From positions 1 through 64,000 of the forward strand of contig NZ_QZCG01000017.1 in assembly GCF_003591515.1 (NCBI RefSeq): a DNA stretch of 64,000 nucleotides, given 5' to 3'. This DNA comes from Paracoccus onubensis. Its GTDB lineage: Bacteria; Pseudomonadota; Alphaproteobacteria; Rhodobacterales; Rhodobacteraceae. The notes beneath the pieces are model-generated. The model searched no databases, was not told the origin of the DNA, and worked only from the letters and a program-made list of their open reading frames with translations. The translations under genes and the position numbers were made by a program. Numbering within the stretch: the stretch's first letter is position 1; each line of letters opens with the position of its first letter. Shown piece by piece: positions 1-8,565 of the stretch.

Positions 1-493
1 GGGCAAGCTGCGCGATCGCTTCGGCCAGCGGAACCACGGGCGCAGCCTGCGCCGGGCCGGGCGGGAGCGAATCGGGCGCGGCAAGCTGCGGTTGACCTGC
101 CTCCCCGCCGTCACCGAAATCCTGCCAGATCACCTGATCGCGGCGGGCGGGCAAGATCACCCGGCACGGGCGCGGAAGCCCGTAAGCGGCGGCCTCGGGC
201 GCACTGATACCGATGGCGGGGATGCTCAGCGATAATGCCAGCCCACGCGCCGCCGCGACGGCAACCCGGATGCCGGTGAAATTGCCCGGACCGGTGCCGA
301 CACCGATCACATCAAGGTCGCGCCAGCCCAGCCCGGCTTCGGCCAGCATTTCCTCCAGCATCGGAAACAGCCGTTCGGCTTGGCCTCTGGCCATTTCCTC
401 GTGGCGGGATACCATGATCCTGCCTTCGCACAGCAAAGCGGCCGCGCAATGCGCGGCCGATGTGTCGAAGCCAAGGACGACGGGTTCAGGCAA
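1..493 (-). CDS. tsaB: tRNA threonylcarbamoyladenosine biosynthesis protein TsaB (3' end beyond the window)
   Basis: This YeaZ/TsaB-type ASKHA-fold protein is the partner of TsaD in making t6A37 on ANN-decoding tRNAs. The reading frame is open from about 493 to the window edge. It begins LPEPVVLGFDTSAA and carries the family signature GVGTGPGNFTGIRV near residue 70. The start appears to be TTG at 493, inside the last codons of the upstream NFU gene, which suggests translational coupling; no ATG fits better. The C-terminus is missing. The frame is strongly supported by the motifs; the exact start is inferred. Its partner tsaD lies about 8 kb away at 8562-9629. Confidence 0.85.
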   Translation of the reverse strand, partial: MPEPVVLGFDTSAAHCAAALLCEGRIMVSRHEEMARGQAERLFPMLEEMLAEAGLGWRDLDVIGVGTGPGNFTGIRVAVAAARGLALSLSIPAIGISAPEAAAYGLPRPCRVILPARRDQVIWQDFGDGGEAGQPQLAAPDSLPPGPAQAAPVVPLAEAIAQLA

Positions 494-1046
494 CGGGCCT
501 GACCTCGATCACCTCGGGGATGTAATGGCGCAGCAGATTCTCGATCCCCATTTTCAGCGTCAATGTGGACGAGGGGCAGCCCGCGCAGGCCCCCTGCATA
601 TGCAGATAGACGATTCCGCGATCAAAGCCGTGGAAGGTGATGTCGCCGCCATCCTGTGCCACGGCCGGACGAACACGGGTATCCAGCAGTTCCTTGATCT
701 GCCCGACGATCTCGGAATCCGGGCCGTCATGGGTGGCATGGCCATCATTTGCCGGCGCTTCGCCCTCGATGGCGGGGGCGCCGGACTGGAAATGTTCCAT
801 GATGGCGCCGAGGATCGAGGGTTTCAGATGGTCCCAGGGGGCATCCTCGGATTTGGTCACGGTCACGAAATCGCGGCCGAGGAACACGCCTGTGACGCCC
901 TCGATCGCGAATATCCGCCGTGCCAGAGGCGATTTTTCGCCTGCCCCCGCATTCGGAAAATCGGCGGTGCCACTGGCCAGCACGGTCTCGCCGGGAAGAA
1001 ATTTCAGCGTCGCCGGATTCGGCGTGGTTTCGGTCTGGATGAACAT
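486..1046 (-). CDS. NifU family Fe-S cluster carrier (Nfu type)
   Basis: This 186-residue protein has the eukaryotic/alphaproteobacterial Nfu layout. An N-terminal Nfu_N domain begins MFIQTETTPNPATLKF, and a C-terminal NifU-like domain carries the cluster-binding pair Cys154-Ala-Gly-Cys157. The family accepts a [4Fe-4S] cluster and delivers it to target enzymes. The stop codon overlaps the tsaB start. The start ATG at 1046 is the first in frame and gives the conserved family N-terminus. Family assignment is secure; its clients are unknown. Confidence 0.92.
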   Translation of the reverse strand: MFIQTETTPNPATLKFLPGETVLASGTADFPNAGAGEKSPLARRIFAIEGVTGVFLGRDFVTVTKSEDAPWDHLKPSILGAIMEHFQSGAPAIEGEAPANDGHATHDGPDSEIVGQIKELLDTRVRPAVAQDGGDITFHGFDRGIVYLHMQGACAGCPSSTLTLKMGIENLLRHYIPEVIEVRPVA

Positions 1047-1107
1047 GACTGCGCTCCTTTGGTTCCGATATGGCGACGCGGAGGGTGCGGGTCAAGCATC
1101 GCCTGCG

Positions 1108-1563
1108 TCAGGTAATGGCCTCCAGACGTTCTTTCGAAAGATCGCCGGGCACGACCGTGATCGGGCAGGACAGGGGCCCCGCCTCGCGCAGAAGCCTGCT
1201 CAGGACCGGGTTCGCGGCTGCCTTGTCGCTGTTCAGTCCAAGAACGACAATGCCGATTTCCTCATCCTCGCTGATCTGTGCGATCAGTTCCTCGGCCGGG
1301 TCGCCTTCCCGAATGCGCAATTCCGGCTCGACCTTCTGGCGCGAGCGCATCCATTTGGCAAAGACCTCGAAATGCGCCTCGATCCGCTCTTGCGCTTCGG
1401 CCCGCATGACATCGGCGACGCCGAAGCCGTGTTGAATATCATTGGCGGGGATGACCGACAGGATGACCACGCCGCCGCCGGTATTCGCCGCGCGCATGGC
1501 GGCAAACCGCATCGCGTTCAGACATTCGTGACTGTCGTCCAGCAGGACTAGAAACTTGCGCAT
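1108..1563 (-). CDS. universal stress protein (UspA family)
   Basis: A 151-residue single-domain Usp protein starting MRKFLVLLDDSHECLNAM. The C-terminal region VLGLNSDKAAANPVLSRLL followed by CPITVVPG resembles the Usp nucleotide-binding segment, but the canonical G-2x-G-9x-G(S/T) is poorly formed, so ATP binding is uncertain. The frame extends 40 codons upstream, but ATG 1563 gives the normal Usp N-terminus. It lies upstream of the nfu gene on the same strand with a 61-nt gap. Its role is inferred only from the family: cytoplasmic stress survival. Confidence 0.85.
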   Translation of the reverse strand: MRKFLVLLDDSHECLNAMRFAAMRAANTGGGVVILSVIPANDIQHGFGVADVMRAEAQERIEAHFEVFAKWMRSRQKVEPELRIREGDPAEELIAQISEDEEIGIVVLGLNSDKAAANPVLSRLLREAGPLSCPITVVPGDLSKERLEAIT

Positions 1564-1716
1564 CGAAAACCGCGCCTTGCTTGGAAAATCACTTTTAAAG
1601 TGACCCATGTGTAGCAAATAGGCAAGCCACCTCTTGTCAAACCCAACTCTGGGTTCCCATGCAATGAATACCGTGTTAATCAAGGACTAAGCGGGTAAAA
1701 TAATCGGGATTCCGGG

Positions 1717-2505
1717 GTGACCATCCATCGTGATTGGGGCGGGGGCGAGTTTGGCGCAAAGGCGATAAGCCTTGCGGATGTCACCAATGCGAATCTGGTT
1801 CTGCAGCAGGATGAGGATGGCGCCGAAGCTGTCGGTCATCCGTTTCGGAAAAGATTGTTCGATGTCGTATTCGCCGTGGCTTTGCTGATCCCGCTGTCGG
1901 TCGTTATGGCCGTTGTGGCCTTGATCCTGCTTATCGTGCAGGGGCGGCCCATCCTGTACCGGGCGGAACGGATGCGGGCGCCGGGGCAAAGCTTCCGGCA
2001 ACTGAAGTTCCGGACCATGCTGTTGCAGGACAAGGATTCCGGCGCAACCGGGGCGCATAAACATTGGCGCATCACCCCGATCGGCCGCTTCTTGCGGCGC
2101 AGCCGGATAGATGAATTCCCTCAGCTTTTCAATATTTTGCGCGGTGAAATGAGCTTTGTCGGCCCGCGCCCTCCGCTGCGTGAATATGTCGAGCGGTTTC
2201 CCCTGACCTACAAGCAGGTCCTGCGCTGCCGTCCCGGCGTGACCGGCCTTGCCACGCTGATCTATCATCGGCACGAGGATCGCATTCTTGCCCGTTGCGA
2301 CAGCGCCGAAGCGACCGAGCGTGCCTATTACCGCCGCTGCCTGCCCGCCAAGCTGCGGATCGACCTGATCTACCTGCATCAGAACTCGCTGGCGCTTGAT
2401 TTGTGGATTTTGTGGAATACCGCCAAGATCGTGCTTTCCCGGCAGGAAGAGCGTCCCCGCCGGCACCGCAATCGCCCTCAATCGCCGAAGATTCCGATCG
2501 GATAG
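1717..2505 (+). CDS. bacterial sugar transferase (undecaprenyl-phosphate glycosyl-1-phosphate transferase family)
   Basis: A 262-residue member of the WbaP/PglC-like phosphoglycosyl transferase family. One hydrophobic segment at about residues 46-70 is followed by the catalytic domain with KFRTM, RRSRIDEFPQL, FVGPRPP and RPGVTGLATL. These enzymes transfer a sugar-1-phosphate to undecaprenyl phosphate at the inner membrane to start exopolysaccharide or O-antigen synthesis. GTG 1717 is the start at the head of the open frame; an internal start is possible. The gene stands alone, with no glycosyltransferase cluster around it, and its last 28 nt overlap truA tail to tail. Confidence 0.88.
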   Translation: MTIHRDWGGGEFGAKAISLADVTNANLVLQQDEDGAEAVGHPFRKRLFDVVFAVALLIPLSVVMAVVALILLIVQGRPILYRAERMRAPGQSFRQLKFRTMLLQDKDSGATGAHKHWRITPIGRFLRRSRIDEFPQLFNILRGEMSFVGPRPPLREYVERFPLTYKQVLRCRPGVTGLATLIYHRHEDRILARCDSAEATERAYYRRCLPAKLRIDLIYLHQNSLALDLWILWNTAKIVLSRQEERPRRHRNRPQSPKIPIG

Positions 2506-3257
2506 CCCACGCCCGTCAAATACAGCCCCTGCGGCGGGCAGACCGGCCCGCATGCCGCGCGGTCGCATGCTGCCAGTGCTTCGCCCACCTTGCTGGGATG
2601 CCATGATCCCGCGCCCACCCGCTCTAACGTGCCGACGATCGAACGGACCTGATTATGCAGGAAGGATCGCGCCCGCAGGTGGAACAGGATTTCCTGACCA
2701 TGCGGGATCTCGCGTTCCTCGATCCGGATCTCGTCCATGGTCTTGACCGGACTTTGCGCCTGACAGATCGACGAGCGGAAGGTGGTGAAATCATGCTTTC
2801 CGATCAGATGGGCGGCACCCTGGCGCATCGCCTCTGCGTCCAGGTGGTGCGTGACCTGCCAGACCCGGCCTTTCTCATGTGTCACCGGTGCGCGGCGGGC
2901 GATCAGCCGAAAGCTGTAGCGCCTTTCCGTGGCCGAGAAACGGGCGTGGAAATCGTCAGCCACCCGCGCCGCCGCCAGAATCGCAACCGGAGCAGGCTTC
3001 AGATGGAAATTGAGCGCTTCGGTCAGGCGAAACGGGTCCCATTCGCGGCCCAGATCGGCATGGGCGACCTGACCGGTGGCATGCACGCCGGCATCGGTCC
3101 TGCCCGCAGCCGCGATCCGCGCCCCTTCGGCGAAACCCGGGTCAAGCCGCGACAGGGCATTTTCGACCGCTTCCTGCACCGACGGCTGGTCGGCCTGCGC
3201 CTGCCAGCCTGAAAAGGGACCGCCGTCATATTCGATCTTCAGGGCGTAACGGGGCAT
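2478..3257 (-). CDS. truA: tRNA pseudouridine(38-40) synthase TruA
   Basis: A 259-residue enzyme that makes pseudouridine at positions 38-40 of the tRNA anticodon arm. It begins MPRYALKIEYDG. The catalytic motif AAGRTDAGVHA places the nucleophile at Asp55, and the C-terminal RARSFLHNQVRSIVGTL block is typical. Full length. It starts one base before the stop of the XpaC-like gene upstream, and its 3' end overlaps the convergent sugar transferase gene. Confidence 0.96.
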   Translation of the reverse strand: MPRYALKIEYDGGPFSGWQAQADQPSVQEAVENALSRLDPGFAEGARIAAAGRTDAGVHATGQVAHADLGREWDPFRLTEALNFHLKPAPVAILAAARVADDFHARFSATERRYSFRLIARRAPVTHEKGRVWQVTHHLDAEAMRQGAAHLIGKHDFTTFRSSICQAQSPVKTMDEIRIEEREIPHGQEILFHLRARSFLHNQVRSIVGTLERVGAGSWHPSKVGEALAACDRAACGPVCPPQGLYLTGVGYPIGIFGD

Positions 3258-4220
3258 TTATCGCTTGGTCTTTTCCTGTTCGGGCATCGTCAGAAGATCG
3301 TCCAGCGTCTGCGCATCCTCGGATCCCAGCGCCGGGCGCGTATCCGTATCGGCGGGGCGCACCCCTTCGCGTGCCAGCCGGTCGCGCAATACAGAAATCT
3401 CGATATCCAGATCGCTGCGGTCACCCTCCAGCAATTGTTTGCTGCGCGCATTGAAATCATTTTCCAGATCGGTCAGGAACTGCTCATAGGCCGCCCGCGC
3501 GCCGGCATCCTGCGAACGGGCATAGAGATCGGCGAATTTCACCGTCGCGTCGCGCGCGCCCATCAGATAAATGCCCATATAGCGCCGCACCGCGCCCAGA
3601 TTTGCGGGTTCTTCGCGGACCTGATCGAATAATTCCTGCACGGTCGCCTCGAATATCGCCACCCGGGCTTCCAGCCGTCTTTCACCGCTGCGCCGGATCG
3701 CGTCCTTCATCTCGTCCAGATGGGCCTGTCCCTCGGCGATCATCCGGGCGGCGCGATCCTGCTGAAAACTGTCGATGCCTTCCATCCCCTTGCTGCGCAT
3801 CGGATCGGCGCCAAAGGCCAGCCAGTGCAAGCCCAGACCGGCCACGCCGATCAACCCGCTTCCGACCATCGCGCCCGGTTCGAACGCGCCCAGACCAAGG
3901 CCCAGAGCGGCCATCACGCCCCCGAACAGCTTGCGGGGAATGGCCGGGCGGCGGGCGACCCGGCGGCGGTCATAGGCGGCCTCGGCCTTCAGACCTTCGC
4001 CGGTCATCCACATTCCCGCAGCGATCAGCCCGAAGCCTGCCAGATTGGCGACCAGCCCGGCCGGATCCTGAAAGAAGGCAGTAAGAAGCAGCGGCATCGC
4101 GGCAATGGTGACCCATTTCGGCCTTCCCTGCAGCCGATGCCGGGTTTCCATTGCGGGCATGCGACCGGAATTGCCGGTAATCCCGCCGGGAGAGAACTTG
4201 CCGCCGTAACGTTGTGACAT
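3258..4220 (-). CDS. XpaC-like (5-bromo-4-chloroindolyl phosphate hydrolysis family) membrane protein
   Basis: A 320-residue protein. Two or three hydrophobic segments lie at about residues 40-70 and 95-135, followed by a long helical, charged domain with AVRRYMGIYLMGARDATVKFADLY. That block resembles the XpaC family, which was named for a chromogenic-substrate phenotype rather than a known reaction; the biochemical role is not established. The N-terminus is polar and Gly/Arg-rich (MSQRYGGKFSPGG). It is followed immediately by truA and preceded by a 27-residue membrane peptide, so the three are probably co-transcribed. Confidence 0.65.
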   Translation of the reverse strand: MSQRYGGKFSPGGITGNSGRMPAMETRHRLQGRPKWVTIAAMPLLLTAFFQDPAGLVANLAGFGLIAAGMWMTGEGLKAEAAYDRRRVARRPAIPRKLFGGVMAALGLGLGAFEPGAMVGSGLIGVAGLGLHWLAFGADPMRSKGMEGIDSFQQDRAARMIAEGQAHLDEMKDAIRRSGERRLEARVAIFEATVQELFDQVREEPANLGAVRRYMGIYLMGARDATVKFADLYARSQDAGARAAYEQFLTDLENDFNARSKQLLEGDRSDLDIEISVLRDRLAREGVRPADTDTRPALGSEDAQTLDDLLTMPEQEKTKR

Positions 4221-4229
4221 GCCCGCTCC

Positions 4230-4313
4230 TTATCCCGCGCCGGCAAGGGACGCATAAAGCGCCAGCAGCACAAGCAGATAAAAACTCAATCTTTGCATCG
4301 CCTTGCCTGACAT
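4230..4313 (-). CDS. 27-residue single-pass membrane peptide (previously unlisted small gene)
   Basis: The encoded peptide begins MSGKAMQRLSFYLL and ends YASLAGAG: a short basic N-terminus and then one hydrophobic helix. A strong Shine-Dalgarno AGGAAGG lies 6 nt before the ATG. The stop TAA sits 9 nt before the ATG of the XpaC-like membrane protein, next to its own SD (GGAGCGGGC). Good SD, membrane-like composition and tight spacing argue for a translated gene, either a small membrane partner or a leader peptide. No family is recognised. Confidence 0.6.
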   Translation of the reverse strand: MSGKAMQRLSFYLLVLLALYASLAGAG

Positions 4314-4397
4314 GATGTCCTTCCTCTCGCACGGGCGGTTCCCGCTATATATCGGCACGATCCGGCGAATTGCAAAGCGGATGGGCGGAAAAGCCGG

Positions 4398-5378
4398 TCA
4401 GGCGGGAAACAAACGGTCAAGCGCCTGTGTCAGCGGGTCGGGATTGTCGATCTCCAGCCGCACCGGCAATGCCAGCACCCTGGCGCGGAAATCGCGGGGC
4501 AGGCGCGCGGCGTCCTTTTCGGTCGTCACAAGCTGTGCGCCCTGCATCTGCGCCTCGGTCTCCAGCCGTTTCAGCAATGCGGGCGTGAAGGGCTGATGAT
4601 CGTCCAGCGCCTCGCCCCGAACCAGTTCCGCCCCCAGTCCCTGCAGCGTGGTAAAGAATTTCTCGGGGTGGCCGATGCCAGCGAAAGCAAGCACCCGGTG
4701 ACCCTGCCAGTCGATCCCGGTTTGCAGTGGCGCAAGTTGTCCCTGCAGGCGCGGCAGGCCGGCGGGCGGCGTAAACCGTGCCTGCGCCGGGCCGTCGCCG
4801 ATGGACAGCAGCAGATCGGCACGTGCCAGCCCCGCCTTGACGGGTTCGCGCAGCGGCCCGGCGGGCAGGCACAAGCCATTGCCGAACCCTTTGGCGGCAT
4901 CGACGACGACCAGCGACAGGTCATGGGCCAGAGCCGGATCCTGAAACCCGTCGTCAAGTATGATCGCCTCTGCCCCGGCGGCGATGGCCGCCCTTGCCCC
5001 GGCTGCCCGGTCATCCGCGACCCAGACGGGGCCGAACGCCGCCATCAGCAAAGGTTCATCCCCGGTCAGCGATGCGTCATGGTCCCGTTCCCTGACCCGC
5101 AGAACCCCCGAGGCGCTGCCGCCATAACCGCGCGACACGACATGCGCGGCGATGCCCCGTGCCTGCAGCAATTGCTGCAGATGGATCACGGTGGGTGTCT
5201 TGCCGGTGCCGCCAGCGTTCAGGTTGCCGACGCAGATCACCGGCGCGCCGACGTGGATGCGCGCGCCGCGCCGCAATCGCCGCGCCGTGGCGTGGGCGTA
5301 AAGCGCGCCCAGCGGCGCCAGCATCCGGGCTTGCAGGCTTGGCGGGTGGATATACCAGAAAGCGGGCGCGCGCATCAT
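4398..5378 (-). CDS. lpxK: tetraacyldisaccharide 4'-kinase LpxK
   Basis: A 326-residue inner-membrane kinase that phosphorylates the 4' position of the lipid A precursor. It has the N-terminal hydrophobic segment APAFWYIHPPS, a Walker A variant at residues 51-62 (GNLNAGGTGKTP), DDGFQDPALAHDLSLVVVDA and a C-terminal TEKDAARLP block, all characteristic of LpxK. The ATG overlaps the stop of the KdtA-like gene by 4 nt, so the two are translationally coupled. Confidence 0.95.
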   Translation of the reverse strand: MMRAPAFWYIHPPSLQARMLAPLGALYAHATARRLRRGARIHVGAPVICVGNLNAGGTGKTPTVIHLQQLLQARGIAAHVVSRGYGGSASGVLRVRERDHDASLTGDEPLLMAAFGPVWVADDRAAGARAAIAAGAEAIILDDGFQDPALAHDLSLVVVDAAKGFGNGLCLPAGPLREPVKAGLARADLLLSIGDGPAQARFTPPAGLPRLQGQLAPLQTGIDWQGHRVLAFAGIGHPEKFFTTLQGLGAELVRGEALDDHQPFTPALLKRLETEAQMQGAQLVTTEKDAARLPRDFRARVLALPVRLEIDNPDPLTQALDRLFPA

Positions 5379-6550
5379 GTCCGGACCTTGCTCAGCAGAT
5401 CCAGTATGTAAGCGGCGATCTGCATGGCGACTCCTGCGCCACCGGTGCCAACGGTCCAGGCATTGCTGGCAAGTTCGGCGACCAGTTCGGGCAGGGTGAG
5501 TTCGGCGATGACACGCGCCAAGTCATCCGGATTGGCAACCTGCCGCGCCGCGCCGCCTGCGTCAAGCTGATGCCATTCGGTCGCAAAGCGTCCTGTCGCC
5601 GGTCCGTGGACGATGGCCGATCCAAGCGCCGCCGGCTCGAACGGGTGGCGGGTTTCGCCGTCATCCCCGGATAAGGTGCCTCCCATATAGGTCACCGGCG
5701 CCAGACGGTACCAAAGGCCCAGCTCTTCGGGGGAATCCACAAGCAGCACCTGAACATCGTCCAGCGGCTCTTCATCCATTGCCCGCTGGGCGACGATCAG
5801 GCCATTCCGTTCGCATCGTTCCTCCAGCGGCCCGATGCGTTCGGCGGAAGCGGGGATCAGAAACAGCAAGGTGCGATGGGCCTGACGCAAGGCGGCGCGA
5901 TGCGCGGTCAGCACCGCCTGTTCCTCGGAGGCGGGGACGCAGGTGGCAAGCCACGAATGACGGCCGTTGAGAAGATCGGCAATGACCGAAAGCTCGGCCT
6001 CGTTGCAGGGCAGGGGATCGCGGATCTCGGTGATGGGGCCGGTCATCGTGACCCGGCGCGGCGCGATGCCCATGCGCCGCGCCGTCTCGTGGCTGGCGGT
6101 GTCGGTGGCGAAGGTCATGGTCAGCGAATTCAGCAGATCGCGCCTCATTCCGGCGGTCAGCGTCCAGCGCTGCTCGCGCGGTTCCAGATCGGCCTCGCCC
6201 AGAATAACCGGAATTTCCTGTGCGACCGCCTCCGAGATCAATGCGGCGGGCAGGTCGGTTCCAAGCAGAAGCACTGCGAAAGGGCGGGCTTGTCCAAGCA
6301 GATGCCGCATCATGCCGCGATTTTTGTCCGGATCGATGGGGTCTCCGGGATTCACCTCGTGAATGCGCAGGTCGGGGCGGGCTTTCTTCAGGATCGCGGA
6401 AATCCGATCGGCCGCAAGTTTGCGGGATTGCGCGTAGCTGAGGAAAAGCAACGGGCCCTGGCCTTCGGGCAGGGAAATCCCGCCCGAAACACCGGAACCG
6501 TGGCGCAGATGCAGCCACAGGCCAAGCCGTCCCAGCCCCGCAAGGGCCAT
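5375..6550 (-). CDS. KdtA/WaaA-like 3-deoxy-D-manno-octulosonic acid transferase homologue, divergent
   Basis: A 391-residue GT-B-like protein between DUF4170 and lpxK, a common setting for kdtA. The C-terminal half keeps YMGGTLSGDDGETRHPFEPAALGSAIVHGP, the KdtA donor-site block. The N-terminal half keeps only the outline: the HA(x)SxGE acceptor-side motif of active Kdo transferases is not visible where FLSYAQSRKLAADR stands, and the STHxGEE block is CVPASEEQ. It may be a specialised paralogue or an inactive relative. Inner-membrane, cytoplasmic-face function is inferred from the family. Confidence 0.75.
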   Translation of the reverse strand: MALAGLGRLGLWLHLRHGSGVSGGISLPEGQGPLLFLSYAQSRKLAADRISAILKKARPDLRIHEVNPGDPIDPDKNRGMMRHLLGQARPFAVLLLGTDLPAALISEAVAQEIPVILGEADLEPREQRWTLTAGMRRDLLNSLTMTFATDTASHETARRMGIAPRRVTMTGPITEIRDPLPCNEAELSVIADLLNGRHSWLATCVPASEEQAVLTAHRAALRQAHRTLLFLIPASAERIGPLEERCERNGLIVAQRAMDEEPLDDVQVLLVDSPEELGLWYRLAPVTYMGGTLSGDDGETRHPFEPAALGSAIVHGPATGRFATEWHQLDAGGAARQVANPDDLARVIAELTLPELVAELASNAWTVGTGGAGVAMQIAAYILDLLSKVRT

Positions 6551-6795
6551 CAGTTGCCAAGTTCTTCAGTCGGCCCGGCTGCCTGTTCCTCGTCGCGCAG
6601 GCGATGCAGATGCGCGATGAAATAACGGGTATGCGCGCTGTCTACCGTGCGCTGCGCTTCGGATTTCCAGGCGTTATAGGCGGATTGGTAATTGGGGAAG
6701 ACGCCGACGATATGGATGGCGTTGGTGTCGCGGAACTCGTTCCGCTGCGGATCGACAAGCTCGCCGCCGAAAACGAGGTGAAGTCGCTGTGCCAT
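6550..6795 (-). CDS. DUF4170 domain protein
   Basis: An 81-residue cytoplasmic protein starting MAQRLHLVFGGELVDPQ, with the family's FPNYQSAYNAWKSEAQRTVD and YFIAHLHRL. ATG 6795 follows a clear AGGAG ribosome site; the longer frame upstream lacks one. Its stop overlaps the start of the KdtA-like gene by one base. The neighbourhood suggests lipid A/LPS maturation, but the function of DUF4170 is unknown. Confidence 0.85.
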   Translation of the reverse strand: MAQRLHLVFGGELVDPQRNEFRDTNAIHIVGVFPNYQSAYNAWKSEAQRTVDSAHTRYFIAHLHRLRDEEQAAGPTEELGN

Positions 6796-6938
6796 GGGAT
6801 CTCCTTGGTCGTGCTGTTTTGGATAAGCGTAACGCCGGGACGGCACGAAATGAAGCGGTTCCGGTTATGATCGTAAGCGATTCGTGAACGTCGGCTGTGA
6901 CGGCCGTCCGTCAAAGTCGCTGTGCGGCGGTTCGGCGC

Positions 6939-7352
6939 CTACAGCCCCGCCAGTTCCATGACCACGGCCCATTCGGCATCGGTCACGGGCTGGACGGACA
7001 GGCGTGTATTGTTCACCAGCGCCATATCCTTCAGCCGCGGCTCGACCTTGGCCTGCTCCAGCGAGACAGGGCGTGGCAGCGGCTTGACCGCCTTCACATC
7101 CACGCATTCCCAGCGGGGATCATCGGTGGTGCTGTCGGGATGGGCTTCGGCGCTGACCTCGCAGATGCCGACCGCCTCCTTGCCCTGATTCGAGTGATAG
7201 AACAGGCCCAGATCGCCTTTTTTCATTTCCCGCATATTGTTGCGGGCCTGATAATTGCGCACGCCGTCCCATTCCTCGCCCTGATCGCCCTTCGCAACCA
7301 GATCGTCCCAGCCGAAAACATCGGGCTCGGATTTGAACAACCAGTAAGCCAT
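6939..7352 (-). CDS. EVE domain-containing protein
   Basis: A 137-residue single-domain protein beginning MAYWLFKSEPDVFGWDDL, with WDGVRNYQARNNMREMKKGD and FYHSNQGKEAVGI. These match the EVE (PUA-like) fold that binds modified bases. Some EVE proteins act in modification-dependent restriction or RNA metabolism; stand-alone forms like this are housekeeping proteins of uncertain role. The ATG shares its A with the TGA of the YciI gene. Confidence 0.9.
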   Translation of the reverse strand: MAYWLFKSEPDVFGWDDLVAKGDQGEEWDGVRNYQARNNMREMKKGDLGLFYHSNQGKEAVGICEVSAEAHPDSTTDDPRWECVDVKAVKPLPRPVSLEQAKVEPRLKDMALVNNTRLSVQPVTDAEWAVVMELAGL

Positions 7353-7627
7353 CAGCCGATCACCTTCTTCCATTCCGTCACCTGCACGCTGTCGAACAGC
7401 CCGGCGGATTTATAGGGATCATTCGCGGCCCATTGCTCTGCCGCGGTCAGATCCGCCGCGTCGAGAATGACCAGAGAACCCCGCATCTCGCCCTGTTCCA
7501 GCAGGGGACCGGCCATGGCGACGATACCGGTGTCATTGATATAGGCAAGATGCGCCTCGCGGGTATCGAGGCGGGTTTGCAACGCGCCGGGCTTGTCCCG
7601 GCAGATCACGGCGAAAAGCGGCATCAT
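7352..7627 (-). CDS. YciI family protein
   Basis: A 91-residue ferredoxin-like alpha/beta protein with the YciI pattern: FAVICRDKPGALQTRLDTREAHLAYI near the N-terminus, then EQGEMRGSLVILDAAD and NDPYKSAGLFDSVQV. The His of REAHLAY and the Asp of NDPY are the residues usually proposed to be active in the family. Tandem ATGs lie at 7627 and 7624, overlapping the gpsA stop. The biochemical function of the family is not settled. Confidence 0.88.
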   Translation of the reverse strand: MMPLFAVICRDKPGALQTRLDTREAHLAYINDTGIVAMAGPLLEQGEMRGSLVILDAADLTAAEQWAANDPYKSAGLFDSVQVTEWKKVIG

Positions 7628-8565
7628 TCCTCCTTCAGCGGACGGTTCATCAACAGTTCCATAGCATCTCCCACGGAAACGCTGCCCTGTGCAAGCTGTG
7701 CGACCATTGCAGCGATCGGCACATCCGCGCCCATCTGCCGGGCCAGTCCGGTGACGGCAAGGGCGGTGGCTGCGCCTTCCACCGTGGTGGCGGCATCGAA
7801 ATCCTGCCTTGCGCCCTTCGCATGGCCAAAGCGGAAATTGCGGGATTGCATCGACGAGCAGGTCAGCATCAGATCGCCCAGCCCCGACAGACCGGCCAGC
7901 GTTTCCGGGCGCGCGCCAAGCCGGGCGGACAGGCGCGACATCTCGGCGAAGCCCCGGGTGACGATCGCCGCGCGAGCGGAATCGCCCAGCCCGGCCCCGA
8001 TCGCGACTCCGGCGGCGATGGCGATGACGTTTTTCAATGCCCCGCCCAGTTCCGCGCCGGTGACATCCGTGGTTCGGTAAAGCCGCAGGACTGGTGTCGA
8101 CAGCGCATGTTGCAGCACCTTGCCGCGCCCGGCATCGGTGCAGGCTAGCGTCAGGGCCGTAGGCAGGCCGCGCGCGATATCGGCGGCGAAAGACGGGCCG
8201 GTCAGCACTGCGACCGCCGCATCGGGGCAGGCGGTGGCGATCAGTTGCGACGGGCCGGTCAGGCGAGTCAGGTCAATGCCCTTGGCGGTGCTGATCAGGG
8301 TCTTGCCGCGCAGGATGCGAGCGTTTGCGGTCAGGAAATCGTTCAGCTTCTGCGCGGGCAGGGCCAGCAACAATGTATCCGCCTGTGCCGCGCGTGGCAG
8401 ATCGTCGGTCACGGTGACCGCATCGGGCAGGGTCACGCCGGGCAGGCGCGGGTTCTCGCGGCTCCAGCCGGTGCTGCGCCCCCAAAGCGTCACCGGCCCA
8501 TTGGCGGACAGCGCGACGGCAAGCGCCGTGCCGAATGCTCCCGCGCCCAGAATCGCCAGCTTCAT
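7624..8565 (-). CDS. gpsA: NAD(P)-dependent glycerol-3-phosphate dehydrogenase
   Basis: A 313-residue enzyme that reduces dihydroxyacetone phosphate to sn-glycerol-3-phosphate for phospholipid synthesis. The Rossmann motif GAGAFGTALA is at residues 7-16, STAKGID and GPSFAADIARGLPTALT in the middle, and the catalytic-Lys block ELGGALKNVIAIAAGV follows. The frame runs about 340 nt further upstream without homology; ATG 8565, four bases inside the tsaD stop, is the correct start. Part of the tsaD-gpsA-yciI-EVE operon. Confidence 0.95.
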   Translation of the reverse strand: MKLAILGAGAFGTALAVALSANGPVTLWGRSTGWSRENPRLPGVTLPDAVTVTDDLPRAAQADTLLLALPAQKLNDFLTANARILRGKTLISTAKGIDLTRLTGPSQLIATACPDAAVAVLTGPSFAADIARGLPTALTLACTDAGRGKVLQHALSTPVLRLYRTTDVTGAELGGALKNVIAIAAGVAIGAGLGDSARAAIVTRGFAEMSRLSARLGARPETLAGLSGLGDLMLTCSSMQSRNFRFGHAKGARQDFDAATTVEGAATALAVTGLARQMGADVPIAAMVAQLAQGSVSVGDAMELLMNRPLKEE

